DNA from: Clostridia bacterium
GTDB taxonomy: Bacteria > Bacillota_A > Clostridia > Lachnospirales > Cellulosilyticaceae
Length of the DNA stretch: 14,574 nt
Direction of reading: 5' to 3'
Assembly: GCA_029239935.1 (NCBI GenBank)
Contig: JARBTY010000054.1
Coordinates: forward strand, 1-14,574
The translations under genes were made by a program, and so were the position numbers. Of this stretch, positions 1 through 7,322 are shown one piece after another; the first letter of the stretch is position 1, and each line of letters opens with the position of its first letter. Under the pieces are notes generated by a model. It did no database searches. It was given only the letters and a program-made list of their open reading frames with translations, and was not told where the DNA came from.

Positions 1-1
1 T

Positions 2-1129
2 GGATTTGAGCTTTTACAAAATCATCTAAGACATGTGTATCAATTTGTTTTTCCTGACTATGTCAATATAGAAAATGTGAGTCCACTTCACAAAACAGAT
101 GCTGCAAACGCTGACTTTAGATTACCTCCAGATATTAATGCTAGACTTACTGCTGATTATTTTAACTCTTTAGCCTTTAGCCGGAAAGCCCATACGGCTC
201 TGGCAACTTTGGCCGGCAAAGCCCCCCATCCCCATGGTATTTTTGTAGGTGGTACAACCACTAATATGACTATTATAGAATTTAATGAGGTCACATCTAT
301 TCTGAATGAGATAAAAAATTTCGTTGAGGTCTCTCTCATTCCAGATATGTATATTATTGCTAGTTATTATAGCGATTATTATGAAATGGGCAGGGGGTAT
401 GGCAACTTTTTGTGTTATGGCCTTTATGATAATCCCGCTTTCCCTGTTAAATTTGCTTTCCCAGGAGTTATTATTAATGGGGTTAAAGAAGATGTTGTGG
501 ATACTGGCGCTATGATAGAAGACCTTCGATTTACCTGGGCCAACGCCCCTGGTGATGTGATTATACCTGGAGACAATCTAGTGACTCCTGATGCAACCAA
601 ACCTGATGCTTACTCGTGGGTAAGTGCTCCAAGGTACAGAGGCTACCCTATGGAGGTTGGTCCTTTGGCTAGGATGTATATCAATGGTTACTATACCCGA
701 GGCATTTCAGCCATGGATAGGCTTATTGCAAGAACTTTAGAGACACTGCGAATTTGCGAATGCATGCAGGGACTCCTTGAAATTATAAGACTCGAACCAG
801 CTTATCAAGAAAGATGGCCCATCCCCGTCACAGCCAGAGGCATTGGCCGTACAGAAGCCTCTCGCGGCGCACTTACCCATTGGCTGGATATTGGCAACAG
901 TGTCGTTTCTAACTATACTTTGATGCCTCCATCCTCCTGGAACCTCTCTCCACGGGATAACAATGAAATTCGTGGTCCTGTTGAAGAAGCGCTTATTGGT
1001 ACGTATATTAAAGATATGCTTCACCCAGTGGAAATAGGAAGGATTGTGCGGAGCTTTGACCCTTGTCTGAACTGCGCAGCCCATGTCACCAGCGACAGAC
1101 ATTCTCCTTTAACCATAAGGATTATATAA
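2..1129 (+). CDS. [NiFe] hydrogenase large subunit, 5'-truncated by the window edge
   Basis: Catalytic large subunit of a [NiFe] hydrogenase, which oxidises or forms H2 at a Ni-Fe(CN)2CO centre. The reading frame is open to the left edge, so the GTG at 35 is an internal valine and not the start. The N-terminal nickel-binding RxCGxC motif lies outside the window; about 375 residues remain. Visible family motifs are YSWVSAPRY and YPMEVGPLARM (about 604-675), EASRGALTHW (851-883), and the C-terminal nickel motif DPCLNCAAH (1058-1084). FDPC..C..H and the EVGPLARM block resemble group 1 uptake hydrogenases. Fourteen residues follow the motif histidine; this is the tail normally removed by a maturation protease, and a matching protease gene follows at once. 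The usual EAPRGAL motif has Ser for Pro here. The small subunit would be expected upstream, outside the window. No cytochrome b gene lies between this gene and the protease. The stop overlaps the next start (TAATG). Confidence 0.95.
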   Translation, partial: GFELLQNHLRHVYQFVFPDYVNIENVSPLHKTDAANADFRLPPDINARLTADYFNSLAFSRKAHTALATLAGKAPHPHGIFVGGTTTNMTIIEFNEVTSILNEIKNFVEVSLIPDMYIIASYYSDYYEMGRGYGNFLCYGLYDNPAFPVKFAFPGVIINGVKEDVVDTGAMIEDLRFTWANAPGDVIIPGDNLVTPDATKPDAYSWVSAPRYRGYPMEVGPLARMYINGYYTRGISAMDRLIARTLETLRICECMQGLLEIIRLEPAYQERWPIPVTARGIGRTEASRGALTHWLDIGNSVVSNYTLMPPSSWNLSPRDNNEIRGPVEEALIGTYIKDMLHPVEIGRIVRSFDPCLNCAAHVTSDRHSPLTIRII

Positions 1130-1590
1130 TGATCAAATTATTTGGAATAGGCAATATCCTGCTGAGTGATGACGCCATAGGTGTCAGGATACTTGAGAGA
1201 CTTCAGCCTGATATTCATAAACTATCCCCTTCGATAGAAGCTATCATCGGTGAAACTGATGCCCTTTTCTGTCTGGAGTGTATTAATCAAGAGGACTTCA
1301 TCATTATTATCGACAGTACTTATCTAAATACCGAGCCCGGAACCGTTAGCTACTTTAAACTCTCAGAGTGTGACCCCTTTGTCTCTGCGTCTTCTTCAGC
1401 CCATGAAATGACACTACTCCATCTGCTAAGAGTTTATTATCCAGATATAAAAGGGTATCTTATTGGCATTGAAATACAACGAATAGATTTTTCTTTTGAG
1501 CTTTCTTTGGTGTTGCAAAATCGATTCAATGCTCTATGTACAGAAATTTTACAGTTCTTGCAAAGCCTTATCTTAGATAAAAACCACTAA
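1129..1590 (+). CDS. Hydrogenase maturation endopeptidase (HyaD/HybD/HycI family)
   Basis: Nickel-dependent endopeptidase that removes the C-terminal tail of the hydrogenase large subunit after nickel insertion, allowing the active site to close. The protein has 153 residues, the usual family length (HybD is about 164). The N-terminus MIKLFGIGNILLSDDAIGVR matches the family signature. By alignment from memory with E. coli HybD (ligands Glu16, Asp62, His93), the metal ligands are Asp15, Asp62 in IIIIDS, and His92 in SSAHEM. The ATG at 1129 is chosen over an in-frame ATG at 1063 because the family N-terminus begins there. It also overlaps the large-subunit stop by one base (TAATG), with a purine stretch ATAAGG just upstream. 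The overlap suggests translational coupling with its substrate. Which named paralogue it is (hyaD, hybD or another) cannot be decided, so no symbol is given. Confidence 0.93.
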   Translation: MIKLFGIGNILLSDDAIGVRILERLQPDIHKLSPSIEAIIGETDALFCLECINQEDFIIIIDSTYLNTEPGTVSYFKLSECDPFVSASSSAHEMTLLHLLRVYYPDIKGYLIGIEIQRIDFSFELSLVLQNRFNALCTEILQFLQSLILDKNH

Positions 1591-1614
1591 TACAAAGAAA
1601 AAGGTGTTTTAAAT

Positions 1615-3873
1615 ATGCTTGCTAAATCCATTATGGTTAAAGGAATTGTTCAAGGCGTGGGCTTTAGGCCTTTTGTTTATCAATTAGCTGCTAATCTTTC
1701 TCTAAAAGGAACTGTTAAAAACAGTTCTTTTGGTGTCTCTATACATTTGGAAGGTAATCCTGTAAATATTGATTGTTTTTTGCAAGAGCTTACCTTTCGT
1801 CCCCCAAGGCTATCTCAAATAGAAGAAATTCTTATTCAACCTGCTGAAATACAAGGTTATGATTCTTTTAACATATTAAAAAGTACCTTTACAAATGAAG
1901 CCCTCACCCTTTTATCCCCTGATATTGCCATGTGTCCTGAGTGCCTTGAAGATATCCGTAATATTAAAGATACTAGGCGCTCTCATTATGCCTTTACCAA
2001 TTGCACAAACTGTGGTCCAAGATTTTCTATTATCAAGGCTTTACCCTATGACAGACCTTTTACAACTATGGAAGACTTTAAAATGTGCCCAGCTTGTAAG
2101 ACTGAATATGAAAACCCCTTAAACAGGCGGTTTCATGCTCAGCCAACTTGCTGTATTAACTGCGGCCCTAAGCTTACCCTCTTAGATAACAAAGGTATGC
2201 CTCTGGCAATCTCTGACCCCATTTTAGAAACCCAGCGACTTCTTAAAGAAGGTTATATCATTGCTGTAAAAGGCATAGGAGGCTTTCATCTTATTTGCGA
2301 TGCCCACTCATCTGAAGCTATCTCAACCCTTAGACACCGCAAAAAACGTCCCACTAAACCCCTCGCCCTCATGCTCAAAGACCTGGGGACGGTCCTTCAA
2401 TATTGCTGTTTAGACGCTAAAGAACAAGAGATTTTATTAGGCCCTAAAAAGCCTATTCTGCTTTTAAAAAAGAAAAACAAAAAGCTTCCTTATGCAATAG
2501 CCTTTGACAACCCAAATCTTGGGGTTATGCTTCCCTATACGCCTCTTCATTATGTGCTGTTTGGCGACTCCCTTACTGCGTTGGTAGCAACAAGTGCCAA
2601 CTATTCTGGTATGCCTATGCTTTACGAAAATAATGAAGCCTTAGAACAGCTTGCCACAGTAGCTGACTATTTTTTATTACATAACCGTGATATTCATATC
2701 CCTGTTGATGACTCTGTTGTAAGGGTTGTTTTAGAGCAAGAAAGAGTCATAAGGCCCGCAAGAGGTTATGCGCCTTATACCTTTCATGTGACTTCTGACC
2801 AAATACTGGCTTTAGGCAGCGAGTTTAAAAATACTTTTTGTATTTCTAAGCTAAATCACTGTTTTATGAGTCAGTATATAGGTGATATTGATACAGTTGA
2901 AACAATGGCTCACCTGACAAATACCATTAATCATTTAAAGACGTTGTATAACATAATGCCACAGGTCATTGCCTATGACCAGCATCCCCATTTCTGGCAT
3001 AAAGACTATCTTGAAGCATATACTGGTAAAAAAATAGGTGTTTATCATCACCATGCTCATATTGTCAGCTGCTTAGCAGAAAACCATATCGATGATTCGG
3101 TGATAGGCATTGCTTTTGACGGCATAGGTTATGGAACTGATGGGCGGCTATGGGGCAGTGAGTTTTTGATTTGTAATAAAAAAGAATTTCAAAGAGTTGG
3201 TCACTTCAATAACTTTAAAATGCCCGGCGGCGACCGCTGTACTATATGGCCCTGGCGTATGGCCATAAGTCTTTTGTATGAAACCTTTGGCGAGACCCTT
3301 GATACTGTGCTACCGTCTTATTTAAATCCTATTGAAGCTGCCCCTATTGTATTTATGTTGAAAAATAATATTAGATCTCCCTTATGCTGCAGTATGGGCA
3401 GGCTTTTTGATGGGGTAGCCGCTCTGCTTGGATTTAGTACCCAAATAACTTATGAAGCGGAAGCCTGTATTTACCTCGAAAACCTTGCCACTTCCAGTCT
3501 CGCCACGGAGGCCATATACCTTTATGAGCTTACAGAAGTGGACGGCATTTGGCTGATTGATTACACTGCCCTTATCCGAGAAATAGTCAAAGACCTGCAA
3601 TCAGATACTTTAGCTTGTGTTATTTCCAGGAAATTTCATAATACACTTTGTGCCGCTACCCTTGATTTATGTAAGCGTTTAAGGGAATCTTTTAAAATTA
3701 ATAAAGTAGCCCTCAGCGGCGGCGTCTTTCAAAACGAATTGATTTTTACAAAACTTTATGATTTGCTTATCTCAAGTGATTTTGACGTTATCACTCACAA
3801 ATTGGTTCCCTGTAATGACAGTGGGTTGTCTCTCGGACAGCTGGTGATAGCTTCTGAGTTAATAAAGGAGTGA
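1615..3873 (+). CDS. hypF: Carbamoyltransferase HypF
   Basis: HypF uses carbamoyl phosphate and ATP to make carbamoyl-adenylate and transfers the carbamoyl group to the C-terminal cysteine of HypE, the first step in making the active-site cyanide ligands. Length 752 residues matches the family (E. coli about 750). Domain order: acylphosphatase-like (about 1-90, with GVGFRP at 14-19, Arg18 and Asn36 as expected catalytic residues); two zinc-finger units (Cys107/110, Cys130/133, Cys158/161, Cys180/183, the last two in the form CC..CGP); a YrdC-like domain (about 200-380, AVKGIGGFHLICDA and RPTKPLALM); and a Kae1-like domain (about 385-752) with HHHAH at 478-482, FDGIGYGTDG and LSGGVFQNE. An AAGGTG ribosome binding site sits about 8 bases before ATG 1615. 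The downstream in-frame ATG at 1633 is less well placed. It lies 24 bases after the protease gene, in the same operon. Confidence 0.97.
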   Translation: MLAKSIMVKGIVQGVGFRPFVYQLAANLSLKGTVKNSSFGVSIHLEGNPVNIDCFLQELTFRPPRLSQIEEILIQPAEIQGYDSFNILKSTFTNEALTLLSPDIAMCPECLEDIRNIKDTRRSHYAFTNCTNCGPRFSIIKALPYDRPFTTMEDFKMCPACKTEYENPLNRRFHAQPTCCINCGPKLTLLDNKGMPLAISDPILETQRLLKEGYIIAVKGIGGFHLICDAHSSEAISTLRHRKKRPTKPLALMLKDLGTVLQYCCLDAKEQEILLGPKKPILLLKKKNKKLPYAIAFDNPNLGVMLPYTPLHYVLFGDSLTALVATSANYSGMPMLYENNEALEQLATVADYFLLHNRDIHIPVDDSVVRVVLEQERVIRPARGYAPYTFHVTSDQILALGSEFKNTFCISKLNHCFMSQYIGDIDTVETMAHLTNTINHLKTLYNIMPQVIAYDQHPHFWHKDYLEAYTGKKIGVYHHHAHIVSCLAENHIDDSVIGIAFDGIGYGTDGRLWGSEFLICNKKEFQRVGHFNNFKMPGGDRCTIWPWRMAISLLYETFGETLDTVLPSYLNPIEAAPIVFMLKNNIRSPLCCSMGRLFDGVAALLGFSTQITYEAEACIYLENLATSSLATEAIYLYELTEVDGIWLIDYTALIREIVKDLQSDTLACVISRKFHNTLCAATLDLCKRLRESFKINKVALSGGVFQNELIFTKLYDLLISSDFDVITHKLVPCNDSGLSLGQLVIASELIKE

Positions 3874-3879
3874 CTATCT

Positions 3880-4098
3880 ATGTGTATTGCTATCCCTGGC
3901 AAAGTTATAGCTGTTTATGGCTATGATGCTTTAATCGATTTTGGAAAAGTACAAAAACGTGTAGATACTTCTTTAATCGAAAATGTTCAAGTAGATGATT
4001 ATATTTTAGTTCACGCAGGCTATGGGGTTCAGAAAATGAGTGAGCCCGAAGCTCTAGAAACAATAGCAGTCTTTAAGATGCTCTGCGATGACTTTTAA
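3880..4098 (+). CDS. hypC: Hydrogenase assembly chaperone HypC
   Basis: Small chaperone that forms a complex with HypD to carry the Fe(CN)2CO unit and delivers it to the hydrogenase large-subunit precursor. The N-terminus MCIAIPGKV has the invariant Cys2 and the family signature. The later segment DYILVHAGYGVQKMSEPEA matches the conserved HypC core. At 72 residues it is at the short end of the family, with a short C-terminal helix after the core, but nothing conserved is missing. The ribosome binding site AAAGGAGTGA overlaps the hypF stop codon, and the start is 6 bases after that stop, so translation is probably coupled to hypF. It is followed directly by its partner hypD. Confidence 0.96.
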   Translation: MCIAIPGKVIAVYGYDALIDFGKVQKRVDTSLIENVQVDDYILVHAGYGVQKMSEPEALETIAVFKMLCDDF

Positions 4099-4110
4099 GA
4101 AGGTGAACCT

Positions 4111-5193
4111 ATGACGCCCGTTAACCCTTTCAAAGATCCTCATCTCGCCCAAAAACTACTCTCAAAAATCCGTACGTTAAATAATGCTCCACTTAATATT
4201 ATGGAAGTCTGCGGGACCCACACTATGAGTATCTATAAAAATGGACTTGATAAACTTTTTCCACCTTCAATTCAGCTCCTATCAGGCCCCGGTTGTCCAG
4301 TCTGTGTAACAGATATTGCCTATATTGATGCAGCAATTGAGCTGTCTCACCGCAAAGGGGTTATGCTTGCCACCTTCGGAGACATGCTTAGGGTACCGGG
4401 AAGCACCTCTTCCTTAAATAGTGCGAAAGCCAATGGTGCTGATATTCAAGTTGTCTATTCTCCTCTTGACTGCATTACCCTGGCCCAGGCCCATAGGCAT
4501 AAAGAAGTCGTCTTTCTAGGTGTAGGGTTTGAAACTACCGCTCCAAGTATTGCATTAACCCTTCAAAAAGCTATAGCCCTTTCTATCCCTAATTTCAGCA
4601 TGCTTCTTAGTCTTAAAACGATGCCCTATGCCATGGAAAGCCTTATATTTGACGACAGTGTTGTTATCGATGGTTTTATATGCCCAGGCCATGTGGCAGC
4701 GATTATCGGAACAGCTCCCTTTAATGCCTTAGCTGAAAAGTATCATGTCCCAATGGTCATAGCTGGCTTTGAAGCACTAGATATCGTTGGTGCCATTTAT
4801 ACGCTGATTGAAATGACTCATACCCGTTCCTATACATGTAAAAACCTCTATACCCGTGTTGTTAAACCACAAGGTAACACAAAAGCCGCTGCACTTTTAG
4901 ACCACTATTTTAAAGTAGACACAAGCTTCTGGCGGGGACTTGGCGAACTTGACAAGACTGGTCTAAGCTTAAGGTCTGACTTTAATAACTTTAATGCCTT
5001 ATTAAAGTTTGACTTAACATTACCTCAAGTTAAAGCAGCCAGCGGCTGTATGTGCGGAGAAGTTCTGAAGGGTTTCAAAAAACCTTCAGACTGCCCATTG
5101 TATAAAACATCCTGTACTCCTGCAAACCCCATTGGGGCTTGTATGGTCTCCAGTGAAGGCACCTGTATGAATTTTTATAAATATAACAATTGA
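4111..5193 (+). CDS. hypD: Hydrogenase formation protein HypD
   Basis: Iron-sulfur scaffold which, with HypC, assembles the Fe(CN)2CO moiety using cyanide supplied by HypE. All the family motifs are visible: EVCGTHT with Cys34; GPGCPVC with Cys62 and Cys65, the spacing seen in E. coli HypD (Cys41, Cys69, Cys72); TFGDMLRVPG (about 88-97); VGFETTAPS (about 140-148); GFICPGHVAAIIG (about 188-200); and a C-terminal cysteine-rich region from Cys313 containing GCMCGEVLKGF, DCPLY, SCTP and GTCMN, which holds the [4Fe-4S] ligands. Length 360 residues is normal. AAGGTGA lies about 6 bases before ATG 4111, which is 12 bases after the hypC stop. Confidence 0.97.
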   Translation: MTPVNPFKDPHLAQKLLSKIRTLNNAPLNIMEVCGTHTMSIYKNGLDKLFPPSIQLLSGPGCPVCVTDIAYIDAAIELSHRKGVMLATFGDMLRVPGSTSSLNSAKANGADIQVVYSPLDCITLAQAHRHKEVVFLGVGFETTAPSIALTLQKAIALSIPNFSMLLSLKTMPYAMESLIFDDSVVIDGFICPGHVAAIIGTAPFNALAEKYHVPMVIAGFEALDIVGAIYTLIEMTHTRSYTCKNLYTRVVKPQGNTKAAALLDHYFKVDTSFWRGLGELDKTGLSLRSDFNNFNALLKFDLTLPQVKAASGCMCGEVLKGFKKPSDCPLYKTSCTPANPIGACMVSSEGTCMNFYKYNN

Positions 5194-5202
5194 GGTGATA
5201 AG

Positions 5203-6201
5203 ATGGAATGCGTGACCTTAGCACACGGAAGTGGTGGGAGCGAAACTGGTAAACTCATTAATGACCTTTTTCTTTCCTATTTTAATAATGACATTTTATG
5301 TACTCAAAATGATGCCAGTTTATTAGGTTCAATACCTGGCATCTTGGCTATTACAACCGATAGTTATGTTGTGAGTCCTTTGTTTTTCCCTGGGGGCGAT
5401 ATCGGCAAACTATCTATGTGCGGCACCATCAATGACTTGAGTGTAAGCGGCGCTACGCCGCTCTATATTACTGTAGGTTTTATTATTGAGGAAGGCTTTA
5501 ATATGTGTCCTTTAGAAAAAATAGTGTATTCTATGGCAAAAACAGCTAAGCTTTCGCATGTCAAAATAGTTGCCGGCGATACAAAGGTTGTAGAACGCGG
5601 AAAGTGCGATAAGCTTTTTATTAATACAACAGGAGTAGGCATTATAGAAAATTCCCCCTTAAGTCATAAGCTTAAAGAAGGGGATCAAATTATCCTTAGT
5701 GGCTCTCTAGGCGACCATGGGGCTTGTATCATGAGTAAAAGAAACCTATTTAACTTTGACAGCACACTCACAAGCGACTGTGCCCCTTTAAATGAAGTTA
5801 CACAGCTTATACTGCATGCCAGTTCCAAGGTCCGGGTCATGCGGGATCCTACTCGCGGCGGGCTTGCTACCACCCTTAATGAGCTAGTTTTAAAATCAGA
5901 TAAAAGTATGCTCATTTATGAAGAATCTTTGCCTATTAAAGAAGAAGTCCAAAGCTTTTGTGATCTTCTTGGACTGGATCCTCTCTATGTTGCCAATGAA
6001 GGCAAGCTTGTTTGTATTGTCGCTAAAGAAGACAGTGATAAAGTTCTAAACGCCATGCATCAGCACCCATTAAGTAAAGAAGCGGTAATTATTGGTGAAG
6101 TGGTGTTTAATAATCATAACAAGGTTTATCTTAAAACCCTTCTTGGTGCCACCAGAATCCTTCCAGTATCAACCGGCGAACTTCTTCCCCGTATATGTTA
6201 A
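5203..6201 (+). CDS. hypE: Hydrogenase maturation factor HypE
   Basis: HypE accepts a carbamoyl group from HypF on its C-terminal cysteine and dehydrates it with ATP to a thiocyanate, the source of the active-site cyanides. It belongs to the PurM/SelD-like ATP-binding superfamily. The N-terminus has LAHGSGGSETGKLI; the ATP-binding half has ITTDSYVVSPLFFPGGDIG followed by GTINDLSVSGA (about 50-84); MRDPTRGGLATTLNE is at 212-226. The protein ends in PRIC, so Cys332 is the last residue, as required for the thiocarboxamide carrier. Length 332 is typical. The ribosome binding site GAGGTGA precedes ATG 5203, 9 bases after hypD. It is the last gene of the hydrogenase operon and its stop runs into a terminator hairpin. 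Confidence 0.97.
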   Translation: MECVTLAHGSGGSETGKLINDLFLSYFNNDILCTQNDASLLGSIPGILAITTDSYVVSPLFFPGGDIGKLSMCGTINDLSVSGATPLYITVGFIIEEGFNMCPLEKIVYSMAKTAKLSHVKIVAGDTKVVERGKCDKLFINTTGVGIIENSPLSHKLKEGDQIILSGSLGDHGACIMSKRNLFNFDSTLTSDCAPLNEVTQLILHASSKVRVMRDPTRGGLATTLNELVLKSDKSMLIYEESLPIKEEVQSFCDLLGLDPLYVANEGKLVCIVAKEDSDKVLNAMHQHPLSKEAVIIGEVVFNNHNKVYLKTLLGATRILPVSTGELLPRIC

Positions 6202-6229
6202 AAGAGAGCGGACTATCCGCTCTCTTTTA
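6199..6229. terminator. Bidirectional intrinsic terminator between hypE and the response regulator
   Basis: A perfect 14-bp inverted repeat (6199-6212 with 6216-6229) has a 3-base loop CTA and a GC-rich core GAGAGCGGA. The + strand arm ends in TTTT and is followed by further T-rich sequence to about 6240. The - strand arm also ends in a T run (TTTTAA). The repeat starts at the hypE stop codon and lies 54 bases beyond the - strand regulator stop at 6284, between convergent genes. It therefore probably ends both transcripts. Confidence 0.88.
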
Positions 6230-6283
6230 CTTTATCTTTCCCCCTAAATCGGTATTTAATTTATATTCTCTCCTATAACTTCT

Positions 6284-6970
6284 CTATTCTGAGAATTTAT
6301 ACCCAAGCCCCCATATAGTCTTAATGTGTTTTGGCTTCTTAGGGTCATCTTCTATTTTATTTCTCAAATGGCTTATATACACCATAATGGCATTGTCATC
6401 GACAATAGCATCCCCCCATACCAGCTCATAGAGCTGCTCTTTTGTAAAAACCCTCTCTTTATTTTCCATAAAAACTTTCATCATAAGGTTTTCTTTAGCT
6501 GAAAGAGGGATTTCTTCTTCATTTTTATAGAGTTTGAAGGTCCTGAGGCTATACTGAAAAGGTCCCAATGTAATATAATTCTGATTATCCGTTGAAGCCT
6601 GTTTGTTTCTTCTGATAAGCGCTTTTACTTTTGCCCCTAGAAGTACGGGATTAAAAGGCTTTGTGATATAGTCATCTGCTCCGATATCTAGTCCATACAG
6701 CGTATCATAATCTTCATTTCGTCCACTTAAAATAATGATGGGTGTATGAATACCCTTGCCCCTTATGGCTTGCACAACCTCAAATCCATCCATCCCATTC
6801 ATCATGATATCCAATATGACAAGGTCATATTTATTTTCCTGCAGCAGACGGACAGCCTCCTCACCGCTGGACGCTTGATAAGGCTCTATGCCATTACTTT
6901 GAATGACCTTTGACAATACTTTTCTAACAGATAAATCGTCATCTACGATAAGTACCTTTTCAGAAATCAT
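6284..6970 (-). CDS. OmpR/PhoB-family two-component response regulator
   Basis: Cytoplasmic DNA-binding response regulator of 228 residues. The N-terminal receiver (about 1-120) has the acidic triad DDD at 10-12, phosphoacceptor Asp54 in VILDIMM, a Ser in IIILSGR, and Lys104 in YITKPF, so it should be phosphorylatable. The C-terminal winged helix (about 130-228) has the OmpR pattern LSAKENLMMKVF, FTKEQLYELVWG, ISHLRNKIEDD and IWGLGYKF. The frame can also open at a TTG at 6976, but the AGGGGGA ribosome binding site abuts that TTG and sits 6 bases before the ATG at 6970, so the ATG is chosen. No kinase lies on its own strand; the nearest is the divergent gene at 7323. Its target genes are unknown. 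Pairing with that kinase, and control of the citrate genes, are inferences from position. Confidence 0.93.
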   Translation of the reverse strand: MISEKVLIVDDDLSVRKVLSKVIQSNGIEPYQASSGEEAVRLLQENKYDLVILDIMMNGMDGFEVVQAIRGKGIHTPIIILSGRNEDYDTLYGLDIGADDYITKPFNPVLLGAKVKALIRRNKQASTDNQNYITLGPFQYSLRTFKLYKNEEEIPLSAKENLMMKVFMENKERVFTKEQLYELVWGDAIVDDNAIMVYISHLRNKIEDDPKKPKHIKTIWGLGYKFSE

Positions 6971-7010
6971 AACCAATCCCCCTATTCTCAGCCTGCCTCT
7001 ACTTACTTCT

Positions 7011-7040
7011 AGTATATATGATATTTAATATTTCCGGCAA
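7011..7040 (-). promoter_or_regulatory. Candidate sigma-A promoter for the response regulator
   Basis: On the - strand, TTGCCG (7040-7035) and TATACT (7016-7011) are separated by 18 bases. The -10 box matches 5 of 6 consensus bases and the -35 box 4 of 6. Transcription would start near 7004, giving a short leader before the ATG at 6970. The 18-base spacer is slightly long, and such matches are common by chance in AT-rich DNA. Confidence 0.4.
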
Positions 7041-7173
7041 GTAAAACACTCCCGAACCCAATCCCTTATTAATTTACCAAAAATTTCTATATTTTATTTG
7101 AAAAGTTATTGATTTTCCATAAAAATCTTAATAAATTTTAATACTTTTTTATTCTATATTAAGACTCATCTAT

Positions 7174-7179
7174 TATACT
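7174..7179 (+). promoter_or_regulatory. Candidate -10 box for the kinase-cit transcript
   Basis: TATACT matches 5 of 6 bases of the sigma-A -10 consensus and would place the transcript start near 7186, just before the possible structured leader at 7188-7243. No good -35 box lies 16-18 bases upstream (only poor matches around 7150-7157), so this promoter might need an activator, or may not be real. An alternative pair, TTGATT (7109-7114) with TAAATT (7132-7137) at 17-base spacing, is about equally weak. Confidence 0.3.
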
Positions 7180-7187
7180 AAAAAAGC

Positions 7188-7243
7188 GCATCACTTTACA
7201 AATAGTTTTAATCTATTTGCAAAGGAGGGTAGACGAGTGGTGT
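7188..7243 (+). other. Possible structured mRNA leader upstream of the kinase
   Basis: Two nested inverted repeats can be seen. An outer 8-bp helix pairs 7188-7195 (GCATCACT) with 7236-7243 (AGTGGTGT), including two G-U pairs. An inner perfect 7-bp helix pairs 7199-7205 (CAAATAG) with 7213-7219 (CTATTTG) around a 7-base loop. Between the inner helix and the outer 3' arm lies a purine-rich stretch containing AAAGGAGGG (7221-7229). The layout resembles a small regulatory leader, but the conserved core of no riboswitch class that I know is recognisable. The helices are AT-rich and could be coincidental. Confidence 0.3.
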
Positions 7244-7322
7244 AAGAAAAAAGTAATAATAATGCTATTTTTGTCGTTTTTTTGTAAAATGTAAATATAC
7301 ATTAATCTAGAAGGGATTTTTT

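Larger units (their letters stand above)
6971..7322. other. Divergent intergenic region between response regulator and histidine kinase
   Basis: This is the only stretch of more than 300 bases without a substantial gene. It is very AT-rich. It holds the regulator's ribosome binding site (about 6977-6983 on the - strand), candidate promoters in both directions, a possible RNA structure at 7188-7243 with an embedded Shine-Dalgarno-like AAAGGAGGG (7221-7229), a possible 10-codon ORF at 7262-7294, and a 6-bp inverted repeat (7288-7293 with 7298-7303). The kinase ribosome binding site AGAAGGGA ends about 8 bases before ATG 7323. I see no tRNA, transposon end or CRISPR repeat in it. Most of 7041-7170 shows no recognisable feature. 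Confidence 0.7.

Noticed and set aside
35..37. GTG as start of the hydrogenase large subunit
   Set aside because: The frame is open to the window edge and the upstream residues still fit the family, so this is an internal codon of a truncated gene.
737..1102. 121-codon open frame on the - strand opposite the hydrogenase large subunit
   Set aside because: It lies opposite strongly conserved hydrogenase coding sequence, has no recognisable motif and is best explained as a shadow frame.
1063..1128. N-terminal extension of the maturation endopeptidase from an ATG at 1063
   Set aside because: The extension lies inside the large-subunit gene in another frame; the family N-terminus begins at 1129.
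2383..2395. CTGGGGACGGTCC, resembling a short palindromic intergenic repeat seen in some Firmicutes
   Set aside because: It lies in frame within a conserved part of hypF and occurs once, so it is ordinary coding sequence.
7188..7322. A known riboswitch (c-di-GMP, guanidine, preQ1 or similar) in the kinase leader
   Set aside because: The conserved core of none of these classes could be matched; only simple helices are visible, so it is listed as a possible structure and not as a named riboswitch.
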